NCBI GenBank assembly: GCA_963727635.1
Contig: CAVSHP010000007.1
Coordinates: 186,001 to 250,000 of the forward strand
DNA length: 64,000 nt
Reading direction: 5' to 3'
From: SZUA-36 sp963727635
GTDB taxonomy: Bacteria; Pseudomonadota; Gammaproteobacteria; Xanthomonadales; SZUA-36
Below the pieces are notes generated by a model. That model saw only the letters and a list, made by a program, of their open reading frames with translations, was not told the DNA's origin and searched no databases. The position numbers and the translations under genes are program-made. The stretch's first letter is position 1. Each line of letters opens with the position of its first letter. Below are positions 27,451 through 37,435 of this stretch, in pieces.

Positions 27451-29262
27451 TCACTGCGTATCAGGCCCAACCGTCACCAGCCGTTTAACCAGTTCCTGGT
27501 AGCGCGGCATGTCACCCATTTTCTCCCGGTAAAGGACGCTGTTGAGGTAGTAAGCCCCGGCCAGTGGAATGGTGCTTTCTGACTGTCGTTCTATCAAATC
27601 CAGCGCGGCCTCGTACTGTCCTGCGCAAACCAGCGCAAGGGAGGCGTAGTACGGATCGATCCGTTTTGGATCACTGAACCAGTCCGGCTCCTGGCCGACT
27701 TTTCCGTTTCGTACAAAGTCCTCTATCAGATCAACCGTCTTCAGATCGGACCTCATTGGCCCCGCCAAATCGGTAATCGTTTGAAATGCCGTCCTGGCCT
27801 TGTCGAACTCGTACTTCAGAATATGGATAAAACCCTTGATCTGCCAGCCGAATATGAAATCGGGTGCGAACGCCAGGGTCTGATCGACACGCTCCATTGC
27901 GGCATCATAATTTCCGTTCCTGATCAATTCTTCCGCTGCACTTACGCCGATGATGCGTGACCTGGGATCAAGCTTTATGGCCGTCTGAAAAACCTCTTCC
28001 GCCCGTTCACGCATTCCCACTACACCGAGAGTGACCCCGTACCAATGCCAGATGGTTGCATTTTCCGGCTCAAGTTTCAGCGCCAGTTCGTGGTTTTCGA
28101 GACTTTCCGGCCACTCCAGCCTTATATCGTGGATGTATGCCAGTACGTCATAGGCACGACCCGACTTGGGGTCGAGTTCGAGCGCCTTGACGGCCGCCAG
28201 CCTGGCGTGCTCCAGTTGTTCCGGCGCCTTTGCAAAATCGAACTCCCATACCGGCAACAACACCCAGGCTTCACCCAGGCCCACCCAGGCATCGGTATAG
28301 TTTGGATCAAGTTGTGTCGCGCGCTCGAAATGTTCAACGGCCAGGTACAGGTTTTGCGTTTCGCGCAGGTTCCAGAAATACAGACCCTGCAGGTATTCCT
28401 GGTAGGCCTCCGGGTTACGCGTGGCTACTGACGCAACCGCTGTCTGGTCGGTGAGCCTCAGGCGCAACTCGCGGACGATGGCCGCGGTGATCTCGTCCTG
28501 GATGGCAAAAATATTCACCAGTTCACGGTCATAGGTCTCGGACCACATGTGAAAGCCGTCACTGACCCGTATCAACTGTGCGGTGATACGTATTTGTGAA
28601 CCTGATTTGCGCACACTGCCTTCGAGGATGTGATCGACGCCGAGCACCTCGGCAATCTCGGCGATCGGCTTGTTCTGGTTCTTGAAGGAAAACGACGAGG
28701 TACGCGCCGCCACTTTCAGGCTGTCGATCTTGGCCAGGCCGTTCAGCAGTTCCTCGGAAATACCGTCGGAGAAATATTCCTGCTCCGGGTCTGACGACAT
28801 GTTGACGAAAGGCAGCACGGCGATGGAGTTATCGGATTGGGTCGCAACATCAGCAGTTGTGGAATTTTCCGTGGCGGCCTGGGTTGCGGCCTCGACCGGT
28901 ACGGCCTCACGATCCCCGGACAGCACGAACTTGTCATAGGCGAAATAAGCCAGCGCCAGCGCCATGACGACCGTGATCATCGTGTTGAGTTTTTTACCGG
29001 TCTGCGGGGCAATCGACTGTGACCGGTCCACTTCGCTTTCACGCTTGATCCCCTCGGGTGTCATCTCGAAGGCCCAGGCGAAGAACAGTGCAAATGGCAG
29101 ACCGGTGGCAAGCAGCACCAGCACGGTTTTGATCGCCCAGGCCGGTGTGCCGAAGCTCTCGAATACCAGTTGCAGCACCTGCGCGACCAGCCAGGCGACA
29201 ACCATGTAGGCGAAGCCTACCTTGAAGACGTTACGGCGTTTTAATTCGTTGAATAATGACAA
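27451..29262 (-). CDS. Membrane protein with TolB-like domain and TPR repeats
   Basis: A 603-residue protein. The N-terminus has three membrane segments (VGFAYMVVAWLVAQVLQLV; TVLVLLATGLPFALFFAWAF; MITVVMALALAYFAY) and the motif FEMTPEGIKRESEVD. A TolB/FlgO-like domain follows (IAVLPFVNMSSDPEQEYFSD, GISEELLNGLAKI, ILEGSVRKSG), then TPR repeats from about residue 300 (YTDAWVGLGEAW; GRAYDVLAYIHD). This architecture is often annotated as an adenylate-cyclase-associated or transcriptional-activator-like protein, but no cyclase or DNA-binding domain is present. Role unknown; a signalling scaffold is plausible. It is divergent from the sigma factor gene at 29546. Confidence 0.85.
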   Translation of the reverse strand: MSLFNELKRRNVFKVGFAYMVVAWLVAQVLQLVFESFGTPAWAIKTVLVLLATGLPFALFFAWAFEMTPEGIKRESEVDRSQSIAPQTGKKLNTMITVVMALALAYFAYDKFVLSGDREAVPVEAATQAATENSTTADVATQSDNSIAVLPFVNMSSDPEQEYFSDGISEELLNGLAKIDSLKVAARTSSFSFKNQNKPIAEIAEVLGVDHILEGSVRKSGSQIRITAQLIRVSDGFHMWSETYDRELVNIFAIQDEITAAIVRELRLRLTDQTAVASVATRNPEAYQEYLQGLYFWNLRETQNLYLAVEHFERATQLDPNYTDAWVGLGEAWVLLPVWEFDFAKAPEQLEHARLAAVKALELDPKSGRAYDVLAYIHDIRLEWPESLENHELALKLEPENATIWHWYGVTLGVVGMRERAEEVFQTAIKLDPRSRIIGVSAAEELIRNGNYDAAMERVDQTLAFAPDFIFGWQIKGFIHILKYEFDKARTAFQTITDLAGPMRSDLKTVDLIEDFVRNGKVGQEPDWFSDPKRIDPYYASLALVCAGQYEAALDLIERQSESTIPLAGAYYLNSVLYREKMGDMPRYQELVKRLVTVGPDTQ

Positions 29263-29545
29263 TGGCTGGCTTCTTTGTGTCCGTTAATGCCGCTAAGCAT
29301 AGTTGCTTAGCCGGAAAATACCAAAAGTTTCATTTTTCCAGGCTCGGGTATTTTCAAGCTGTAAAATCAGTTTTGTGATCGGCTTAAAGCGTTAATATCG
29401 GCTTTCTATCACAGTCTCAGAAATCCGCTTTTCAGCAATTTCGCCAGAACTTGCTATATTTATTAGAAACCGCTCCAAAAATTCAAACCCGCATGGATGC
29501 TGCTGTAACAACCGGGGCGAGCAATAAAAATAACGGCGGGCGGAA

Positions 29546-30358
29546 ATGGCAAACACGCTTTCGACTTTGGAATCTGCGACCCAGGCGTTACTGGCGCGTC
29601 TGCGATCACCTGTTGGGGGTGAGGCTTTTGCGCAGTTCCTGGACATGTATTCGCCTGCCATTATGCAGATTGCACGGCAGTATGCATTCGATAGCAATCG
29701 CCTCAATGACTGTTTTTTATTCATTACCGAAAGACTTTGTGCAGACAAGTATCACCGCCTGGTGAGTTACCAACCCGAAGCCTCGGCCAGTTTTCGTAGC
29801 TGGTTCAATGTCATCATCGTCAATCTGTGCATCGACTGGCGGCGGCACAGAAGAGGGCGGCCAAGATTATTCAAATCAATCCTGAAACTGTCGAGTTTCG
29901 ACCAGCACGTTTTCAAGCATCGGTTTCAGCAACGACTAAGCATGGAAGCATGTCTCGAAGTCCTCAGTGGTCACTTTCCCGGCCTGAATGAATTACAACT
30001 CGCAGGTGCGGTTGCACGTATCAATGAGTCACTCACGCCCGCGCAATTGCAGCTGCTCGATGCGCAGCAGGCAAAAACAATCTCCCTGGACCAGCACCAG
30101 CTTGCGGGCGATTCGCATGAACCGTCCGAGCCTGGCCGGGGACCCGAAGCATTGGCGGCGCTTTCCCAGGATATGGAAAGACTGCAGAAAGCACTGGCCA
30201 GACTGTCTCCGCATCAACGCCTGCTCATCAAGCTCCGCTACCAGCAGGACCTGTCCCTGAAGGAAGTGGCCCGTTTGACACGTCTCGGTGATCCCTTCCG
30301 CGCACGCCGGCACATACAGGCGGCCCTCGACCAGCTCGTCAAGCACTTCGAAGATTGA
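29546..30358 (+). CDS. Sigma-70 family RNA polymerase sigma factor (ECF-like)
   Basis: A 270-residue sigma factor. Region 2 is recognisable at about residues 30-110 (FRSWFNVIIVNLCIDWRRHR) and region 4 at about 215-268 (LSPHQRLLIKLRYQQDLSL, then KEVARLTRLGDPFRARRHIQ). A long linker of about 100 residues separates them, unlike classical RpoE-type ECF factors. It heads a run of co-directional genes (anti-sigma, TPR-CHAT, two exported propellers). It presumably directs transcription of this cluster and others when released from the next gene product. Confidence 0.83.
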   Translation: MANTLSTLESATQALLARLRSPVGGEAFAQFLDMYSPAIMQIARQYAFDSNRLNDCFLFITERLCADKYHRLVSYQPEASASFRSWFNVIIVNLCIDWRRHRRGRPRLFKSILKLSSFDQHVFKHRFQQRLSMEACLEVLSGHFPGLNELQLAGAVARINESLTPAQLQLLDAQQAKTISLDQHQLAGDSHEPSEPGRGPEALAALSQDMERLQKALARLSPHQRLLIKLRYQQDLSLKEVARLTRLGDPFRARRHIQAALDQLVKHFED

Positions 30359-30447
30359 TTTTCCGCAAAACCTGCTGCCGTGTCCGTAAATAGGCCCCAT
30401 CAGGCATTGACGCGTGTGATGTACACGCCAGAAACGGTAAGGCCAAC

Positions 30448-31155
30448 ATGTCCAAATTGGATCAAGACAAGCTCAAAGCACTACTGAAACAGCCCGGCAG
30501 CAATCCAGGTGCTCATCACGATTGTCCGGATGATTACCAACTGGCCTCTTACATGGAGGGCGGTCTGAGTGAGCGCGATCACATCCACTTTGAATCCCAC
30601 CTGGCCGACTGCGCATATTGTATGGAGCGTGTTGGCAGTCTCGGTCGCGCCGGGGAATCAGCTGCAAGCAATTCCGTGCAGGGTTACGCAGATGCACCTG
30701 CGGGTCACCTTTTGCGGTTGCGCCAGGTTTCGCGTTGGGCTGCTGCGGCTATCGTCATCATTGCCGTCGGATTTTTCACCTTTCAGTTGAAGCCTGAGCG
30801 TGGACCATCGACTCTGCAAGAGAAACAAAACCCAGCGGCTGTGACCGAGCGATCTGTAGAACCGGTTTCGCCTTTCCCGGAAATACTATTCCCGCGCGAA
30901 GGCAGCAAGGTTGATCTCCGCAAGCTGGTTTTCAGGTGGAAAGAGGTACCGGGCAGCTTGTTTTACGATATCCGCATCGTCAGTGACGACGGCGCACAGA
31001 TCGCGCGTCAACGCGTTTGGGATACGCACTGGTCACTGCCCGCGGAGACCCACTTGCAAACTGGCGCAGAATACTTTGTGCGCGTGGACGCCTATGTTTC
31101 CGAGGGCAAAACCGTCAGTTCAGAACACACCGTCTTTTCGGTGGGCAGCGATTAA
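30448..31155 (+). CDS. Zinc-finger anti-sigma factor with exported C-terminal domain
   Basis: A 235-residue single-span protein. The cytosolic part has a zf-HC2/ZAS motif (HLADCAYC, Hx3Cx2C, with further histidines upstream), which binds a sigma factor. One membrane span follows (about residues 90-110, WAAAAIVIIAVGFFTF), then a periplasmic beta-rich domain resembling fibronectin III (FRWKEVPGSLFYDIRIV to YFVRVDAYVSEG). It is 89 bases after the sigma gene and directly abuts the TPR-CHAT gene. The exported domain would be the sensing or cleavage target; that is inference. Confidence 0.82.
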   Translation: MSKLDQDKLKALLKQPGSNPGAHHDCPDDYQLASYMEGGLSERDHIHFESHLADCAYCMERVGSLGRAGESAASNSVQGYADAPAGHLLRLRQVSRWAAAAIVIIAVGFFTFQLKPERGPSTLQEKQNPAAVTERSVEPVSPFPEILFPREGSKVDLRKLVFRWKEVPGSLFYDIRIVSDDGAQIARQRVWDTHWSLPAETHLQTGAEYFVRVDAYVSEGKTVSSEHTVFSVGSD

Positions 31156-31158
31156 GTG

Positions 31159-34100
31159 ATGCAACTGTTGTCCGCCAGGAATACCTTTTGCCTGCTAATG
31201 GCGTTGGCGCTGCAATTCGCCATGCAACAAAAGGCGTTTCCGGACACAGCGGGCGCCGAGGAACAACTGAAAGCGGCAGAACAGGTTTATCGTCAGCAGG
31301 GTCCCGAAGCGGCCATGCCGCGCTTTGAGCAACTGCGTGATGATTTCCAGGTATCCGGCGATACCGATTCCAAAGCTACGGCCATCCGGTTCATTGGTGA
31401 GATTTACTGGCGTCTCGGTGAATTTGACAAGGCCGATACAAATCTGCAAATGGCGCTGACCATGAAACGGGACAGCGGCGACAGGTTACAGGAAGGAAAA
31501 ATTCTGAATGTGCTCGGCCTGTTGAACTGGGACCAGGGAAACTACGCAGAAGCCAAGGAATATTTTCGCCTGGGCACCGTTATCGCACAGGAACTGGGTG
31601 ATAACAAACTGGCAGGCGCCATCCTCAACAACCTCAGCCTGGTGAACGATGAACAGGGCGACTATCGCGTTTCACTCGATCAATACCAGCAGGTGCTCGG
31701 GCTTTACAAGGGAATAGATTTTCCGCGCGGCGAAAGCGACACCCTCGGCAACATCGGCGGTGTGTACTTGCTGCTTGGACGATATGCAGAAGCGCTCAGC
31801 TATTATGAAAAGGCGCTGGAGATCTCAAGGCAGCAGCAAATGGTTCCATCGATGAGCCAGGACCACGGCAACATTGCCATGTGCCTGCTCGACCTCGGGC
31901 AAACGGCACTTGCGCTGCAACATTTTGACGAGGCGATCAAACTGGCCGAGCAGGCCGGTATGCGCCAGGACGTGGCCTACTGGCAACGGGGCAAGGCGAC
32001 CGCAATGACCCGCAGCGGGAAATACGACCTGGCCCTGGAAAACTATCGCCTGGCGCTGGCGGCCTATGCAGAAATAGACGCACCGGCGGAAGCTCTCGAA
32101 ACCCTGCATGACATGGGTCAACTGCATCTGCTGCTCGGTGATAGCGCCAGTGCGGAAAAGTACTTCACCGATGCGATGAACCAGGCGCAGGCAATCGGCC
32201 TGGCGAGAGGCATCACGATCAATTTACTTGCTTTGGGTGATCTGCAGGCCCGGCAACAGGCATGGGAGAAGGCGGGGTCGTTCTACCTACAGGTCACCGA
32301 ACGCTCCAGGGAGACTGGTGAGTTGGCCTGGCTCAGCGAAGGTTTGCTGAGGCTCGGGGGGGTTCATCAGCAGCAGGGTCGATTTGATCTTGCTGCGGAT
32401 GAAGCCCGGCAAGCGCTTTCGATCGCGCAGAAAATTGAAGCCCGGCCATTGATTGCCGCCGCTTCATACAGCTTGGCGGAACTGCAACGCCTGAACGGCA
32501 GCCCGGATTCCGCAAGACAGGCATTCGAGCAAGCGAACAAGGCTGCAGAAGGCCTGCTCGATCCGGAGCTGTTGTGGCGTATCCACTATGGCACCGCCCT
32601 GGTACTGGATGATCTCGGCGAGCAGCAGGCTGCCATCGGCGAGTTGCTCGTGGCAGTCAAACTGATAGAAGGTGTCCGCGACCGCCTCGAGGAACAACGA
32701 TTCCGGGCCGGCTACATACAGGATAAATACCAGGTATATGTCGACCTGGTTCGGCTACAGCTGGAAACCGGGCAGGCCGGCGCTGCATTTTCGACTGCGG
32801 AAAGATTACGTTCACGGAGTTTCATCGCGCTATTGGAAAATACCACAGGCAAGGAACGCGTTGACGATGAAGCCAGCGTCGTATTTGCCCTGCAGGAACG
32901 TATTCGCCACTTACGCGCCGCCCTGGCCGATGAGCAGACGCTCGACAAACCCGAACAACGTCAGGCCGCTATGGATGTGTACTCGGATGAACTACTGGCG
33001 GCGGAAAATGAATACGAATTAATCCTGGAAAAAAGGCAGTCCGACAAATCCCCGCTCACGAGTACGGCCGACAGCCTGACCCGTGTACCGAGCTACGCGG
33101 ATGTACGTGAACACCTGAGGTCAAACGAAGCACTGATCGAGTACGTGGTCGGGCATGACAATATCATGATATTTGTCCTGACCCGTGAATCGCTGCTCAC
33201 GGATACCATTCCGATGGGGCAACGGGAACTCGAATCAAGGATAGAACTGCTCAGGGACCTGATCCAGCATCCGGAAAATGACCGCTGGATCAAACCGGCA
33301 CAAAAGCTCGCGGATGCGCTGATCCGGCCGATAGAAAAAAACGGCCTGCCGGATGACATCACGCACCTGTACCTGGTGCCGCATGGCAGTCTCAATTATT
33401 TGCCGTTTGCACTCTTGCCCGATGATGATTCGGGTCAGAAACTGGTTATTGAAAACTATACCCTGGCGTATCTGCCAACCGCGGCGGTCCTGCTCAGAAA
33501 CGCGCATCAAATTCCGGCCATGGAATCCCTGCTGGCCGTCGCGCCGGCACGCACACAATTGCAATACGCACCTGCAGAAGCCCGATCGGTAAATGAAGTA
33601 TTCAAGCCGGATTCAAACCTGCTGCTGGGTAAAACCGCCACCGAAACGGCGTTCAAACAACAGGCCGGCAACTACAGCATCCTGCACCTGGCAACGCATG
33701 GTTACTTCAACAAGCTGAACCCCTTGCTGTCGGGGCTTGAGCTTGAACAGGACGCAAGCAACGACGGTGAACTGGAACTATACGAAATCATCGATCTGCA
33801 ACTCAATGCAGAACTGGTCACGTTGAGCGCCTGCCAGACCGCATTGGGCAGCGGGCATTTTTCAGAAACACCCGCGGGCGACGACTTTGTCGGCCTGACC
33901 AGGGCCTTTATCTACGCCGGCAGCCAGTCGGTGCTGGCCACCTTGTGGAAGGTCGATGACCGCTCCACGATGGGCCTGATGCAGACGTTCTACACACGGC
34001 TCAGGAAGCACGACAGTAACAAGTCAGCTGCACTGGCGCTGGCGCAACGGGAAATGAGAGCAACCAGGCGTACCGGCATCCGTATTACTGGGCGCCTTTT

Positions 34101-34170
34101 ATCCTGGTTGGAGACAGCACGGGAAGCCGTGAAAACGAAGTTAAATCCATTTAAGAAGTGGGGGAGTTAG
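31159..34170 (+). CDS. Exported TPR-CHAT protein (caspase-like peptidase)
   Basis: About 1003 residues. An N-terminal hydrophobic signal (FCLLMALALQFAM) is followed by roughly twelve tetratricopeptide repeats (about 40-560; for example YAEALSYYEKALEISRQQQ). A linker and a C-terminal CHAT domain (about 690-985) follow. The catalytic dyad is His847 in LHLATHGYF and Cys892 in LSACQTALGSG, and the GLTRAFIYAGSQSVLATLW motif is intact, so a cysteine peptidase is expected. The export signal places it in the periplasm or outside. The anti-sigma stop is immediately followed by GTGATG; I use the ATG at 31159. The position suggests a function tied to the sigma/anti-sigma pair. Confidence 0.88.
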   Translation: MQLLSARNTFCLLMALALQFAMQQKAFPDTAGAEEQLKAAEQVYRQQGPEAAMPRFEQLRDDFQVSGDTDSKATAIRFIGEIYWRLGEFDKADTNLQMALTMKRDSGDRLQEGKILNVLGLLNWDQGNYAEAKEYFRLGTVIAQELGDNKLAGAILNNLSLVNDEQGDYRVSLDQYQQVLGLYKGIDFPRGESDTLGNIGGVYLLLGRYAEALSYYEKALEISRQQQMVPSMSQDHGNIAMCLLDLGQTALALQHFDEAIKLAEQAGMRQDVAYWQRGKATAMTRSGKYDLALENYRLALAAYAEIDAPAEALETLHDMGQLHLLLGDSASAEKYFTDAMNQAQAIGLARGITINLLALGDLQARQQAWEKAGSFYLQVTERSRETGELAWLSEGLLRLGGVHQQQGRFDLAADEARQALSIAQKIEARPLIAAASYSLAELQRLNGSPDSARQAFEQANKAAEGLLDPELLWRIHYGTALVLDDLGEQQAAIGELLVAVKLIEGVRDRLEEQRFRAGYIQDKYQVYVDLVRLQLETGQAGAAFSTAERLRSRSFIALLENTTGKERVDDEASVVFALQERIRHLRAALADEQTLDKPEQRQAAMDVYSDELLAAENEYELILEKRQSDKSPLTSTADSLTRVPSYADVREHLRSNEALIEYVVGHDNIMIFVLTRESLLTDTIPMGQRELESRIELLRDLIQHPENDRWIKPAQKLADALIRPIEKNGLPDDITHLYLVPHGSLNYLPFALLPDDDSGQKLVIENYTLAYLPTAAVLLRNAHQIPAMESLLAVAPARTQLQYAPAEARSVNEVFKPDSNLLLGKTATETAFKQQAGNYSILHLATHGYFNKLNPLLSGLELEQDASNDGELELYEIIDLQLNAELVTLSACQTALGSGHFSETPAGDDFVGLTRAFIYAGSQSVLATLWKVDDRSTMGLMQTFYTRLRKHDSNKSAALALAQREMRATRRTGIRITGRLLSWLETAREAVKTKLNPFKKWGS

Positions 34171-34172
34171 TC

Positions 34173-35622
34173 ATGCAAGTCATAAATAAAGCCATCAAAT
34201 TGAGTGTTGCGATTTTATTGTCCGCAGCACTGGGATCAAACGTGTGTTTCGCCGGCAAACCTGCTGGCGGCGGGGGCGGCGGAAAGGTCAGCGTTGAAGC
34301 GGCCTATCCCAACGAAGCGGCGCAGGGCCAGGAAGTTGACGTCATCGTCAGTGGCTCAGGTTTTGATGCGGGATCGCAGGTCAGCTACCTCGTGACCGGT
34401 ACCACAGACGCCAGCCAGGTAGAGGTGCTTTCGGTTGAGTATGTTTCAGACACGGAGCTGAAAACCCCGAATTCGCCCAAAGGACGAAGCGCCGGTCACC
34501 GATTATGACATCGAAGTTCAGACCACCAGCGGTCGTAAGGGCAAGGGCACAACTTTGTTCAAGGTCCAGCAATCAGAGGAATCCTGTGTCAGGGACGCTG
34601 ACGCCAAATTTCCCTCATTCGCGTACTTAAGTACAAAAAATACCGAGGGTTTATTCTCTATTTTTCTGTCCAGCAATGATGGTTGTGATCAGGTCGCATT
34701 GCTTGATAATGCGCCGTCAGCGGGAACGCCCGATGGTGGTGGTGTTGTTTGGATGAAGCTGGTGTATCAGGCACCTGCAGGCGCAGTTTTCTGGACAGAG
34801 TCCTTATACCAGCGCGATGTACACCCTGATCAAGAGCGCATCTGGGGTTTGAAATTTGAAGTCATCAATGGGGTTGTCTATAAAGGGTCTCCTGTTCTAA
34901 TTAAAGAGACAGAAATTGGTGCCGGTGTATATCCTTTTGATGCTCATATGGATAGTACCGGAAACATTAAGATCGCCTATCCCAAATATAGCGGAAGTGA
35001 TACTCATCCATGGACTCTGAATCTGCTCACCGGCATGCATATTGATCAATTTGGTTCATGGAATTTGCATCAGCAAATTACGGATGAATGTCTGGTGCAG
35101 GATTTAAGCGGCGCGTGTTTTGGTCTCCGTATCCATAGCACCAAGTTTAACATCGCTGGTGATTCACTCTATTTTTACATTCGTCCTTACGATCTTGAGG
35201 GAATTCCATTCGGTAGGATTAAGGTTTCTGACTCTGGATTTGGTAACGTTGAAGCAGTTGTTAAAGATGAGGTTTATAACCCGTGGGGGCTATCACCAGA
35301 CGAATCAACAATGATTTTTGGATATGAAAAACGACATAAAAACGGACGATTTCTCGGGTATGAAATTCGCGTACTACCATTCGATTACTGCTTCTTTAAT
35401 CCATGCAATAAGGCGGATGGTCCGATAGTCGTGGGAGATACTGGAGATGACTATGTCGGGCTGGTTAGGTGGCAATCCGCTACAGACATTCTTTGGGAAG
35501 GGCCAAAAGAAAGTCCGTTCAATCGTGTGGAAAGTCTTCGCCGCTATTCGTTCACGGAAAATATCTATAAACCGACAATTCGACTTCTTGCGCCCGTCGA
35601 TGAATTGGATACTCTTCAATGA
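34173..35622 (+). pseudogene. Exported IPT/TIG-domain protein with propeller-like C-terminal part, frameshifted
   Basis: It begins 2 bases after the TPR-CHAT stop with a signal peptide (MQVINKAIKLSVAILLSAAL, cleavage near CFA) and a glycine run. An IPT/TIG-like domain follows (AYPNEAAQGQEVDVIVSGSG, DASQVEVLSVEYVSDTELKT). The frame then runs to a stop at 34508. In the +1 frame the domain resumes as RPKDEAPVTDYDIEV, QTTSGRKGKGTTLFKVQ and reads open to 35622, with repeated strands that resemble a TolB/WD40-like propeller. So one surplus base lies at about 34465-34480. The 34.6-35.6 kb part is visibly AT-richer than its neighbours. Function unknown; its position suggests it belongs with TPR-CHAT. 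Confidence 0.72.
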
Positions 35623-37435
35623 AAAGAGTGAATGAAAGAAAGAGGCCCCCCATAATTCTGCATCTATTTGGTGCGGCTATTCTCCTTAACACTAGCAAGA
35701 ACTGCTTTGGTGCCCCCACCGAAGTCAAAAAGGATATTAAATTAAATTACTCTTTTACCAAACGAATCCTGCTATCAACCATTTGTTTGCTCTGCATGTC
35801 GGCCACTGCGCTTGCCCAATCCCAACTCGGCGCCGACATTGATGGCGAAGCAGCCGAAGATTCTTCAGGTTCTGCGGTCTCGTTATCAGCAGACGGTAAC
35901 CGTGTTGCCATTGGTGCACCTTCAAACGATGGCAATGGGGATGCTTCCGGTCATGTACGTGTTTACCAGTGGTCGAACGAGGCATGGGTACAACTTGGCT
36001 CGGACATTGATGGGGAGGCCGTTCGTGACACCAGTGGCCGTTCAGTTTCACTGTCATCTGACGGTAACCGACTGGCTATCGGTGCTAATTGGAACGATGG
36101 TAATGGGCAAGATTCCGGTCATGTGCGTATATACCAATGGACCAACACGGCCTGGGTGCAGCTTGGTGATGACATTGACGGTGAAGCAACCTTTGACGAA
36201 TCGGGCTCCGCGGTATCGTTATCTGCCGATGGTAACCGCGTTGCCATCGGTGCCCGCTATAATCGTAGCAATAATCGCCAAGCCGGTCATGTGCGTGTGT
36301 ACGAGTGGTCGAACACGGCCTGGGTACAACTCGGGGCGGACATCGATGGTGAAGCCGGTGAAGACCAATTCGGTCGTAATTTATCGCTATCTTCCGATGG
36401 CAACCGTGTTGCCGTTGGCGCTCCTTATAGTGATGCAAATGGTCTGAACTCAGGCCAAGTGAGTGTTTTCCAGTGGTCCGGCGCTGTTTGGACTCAAATG
36501 GGTGGCGAAATCAACGGTGAAGCGGCTGGTGCGCGCTTCGGCGAATCCGTATCGTTGTCTTCAGACGGTAACCGGTTGGCAATTGGTGCCATTGGAGAGT
36601 TCGGTTCGAGTTGGGATCGTTCCGGCCATGTGCATATCTACCAATGGACGGATACGGCGTGGGTGCAGCTTGGCAATGACATTGACGGCGAAACAGCTAA
36701 TGACGCCCTTGGTGTATCGACTTCTTGGTCTCGCAACGGAAACCGTTTGGCGGTTGGTGCTATTGGCGATGATGGAAATGGGGAGAATTCTGGCCAAGTG
36801 CGTGTTTATTACTGGACGAATTCGGCTTGGACACAACTTGGCTCCGACATTAATGGTGAAGCAGCTGGCGACCGGTCCGGCGGATCGGTGTCATGTCTTC
36901 CGATGGTAGCCGGGTAGCTATTGGTGCTGATAGCAACGACGGCAATGGGACGGATTCCGGCCATGTGCGCGTGTTTGACCTCAGCATGTTCAATGTTTTC
37001 CAGATCAACGCCGGTCTCAACGATGCCTGGTACAACCCCGATACCTCCGGCCAGGGTTTCTTTATCACGGTCTTTCCGGATCTCGGTTACGTATCGCTGG
37101 CATGGTTCACCTACGATACCGAGCTTCCACCCATTGATGCGACTGCCAATCTTGGTGACCCCGGCCACCGTTGGCTGACGGCGGGCGGTCCAATTGCTGG
37201 CAACAAAACGCTTATGAACATCGAACTGACCTCGGGCGGTATTTTTGACACGCCCACTGTAATCAATCGCACGGATCCGCCTGGTTCAGACGGCACGATA
37301 TTACTGACTTTTGACGGTTGTAACTCAGGCACAGTTGAATACGACATTCCATCGATCAACCAAAAGGGAATCGTGCCTATCCAACGTGTCGCTAATGACA
37401 ATATCGTGCTATGTGAAGCGCTAAGTGGAGAATGA
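35619..37435 (+). pseudogene. Exported seven-repeat FG-GAP-like beta-propeller protein, frameshifted in the seventh repeat
   Basis: The ATG at 35619 overlaps the previous stop (ATGA). Two hydrophobic segments precede the mature part, the second a good signal (ILLSTICLLCMSATALAQ). Seven tandem repeats of about 56 residues follow, each of the form DIDGEA...SLSSDGNRVAIGA...SGHVRVYQW...WVQLG, consistent with a seven-bladed propeller. The frame breaks at about 36890, where VSL-SSDG of other repeats reads VSCLPM; one base is missing in TCATGTCT. Repeat seven and a C-terminal domain (INAGLNDAWYNPDTSGQGFF to IVLCEALSGE) continue in another frame to 37435. Possibly a secreted adhesin or binding protein. 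Confidence 0.75.

Noticed and set aside
29546..34170. TPR-CHAT cluster as a type III-E CRISPR (Craspase) locus
   Set aside because: No gRAMP/Cas7-11 effector and no CRISPR array in the window, and the CHAT protein has an export signal.
35821..37010. Tandem repeats as a CRISPR array
   Set aside because: The 168-base periodicity is in frame and codes for propeller blades; no short repeat/spacer pattern.
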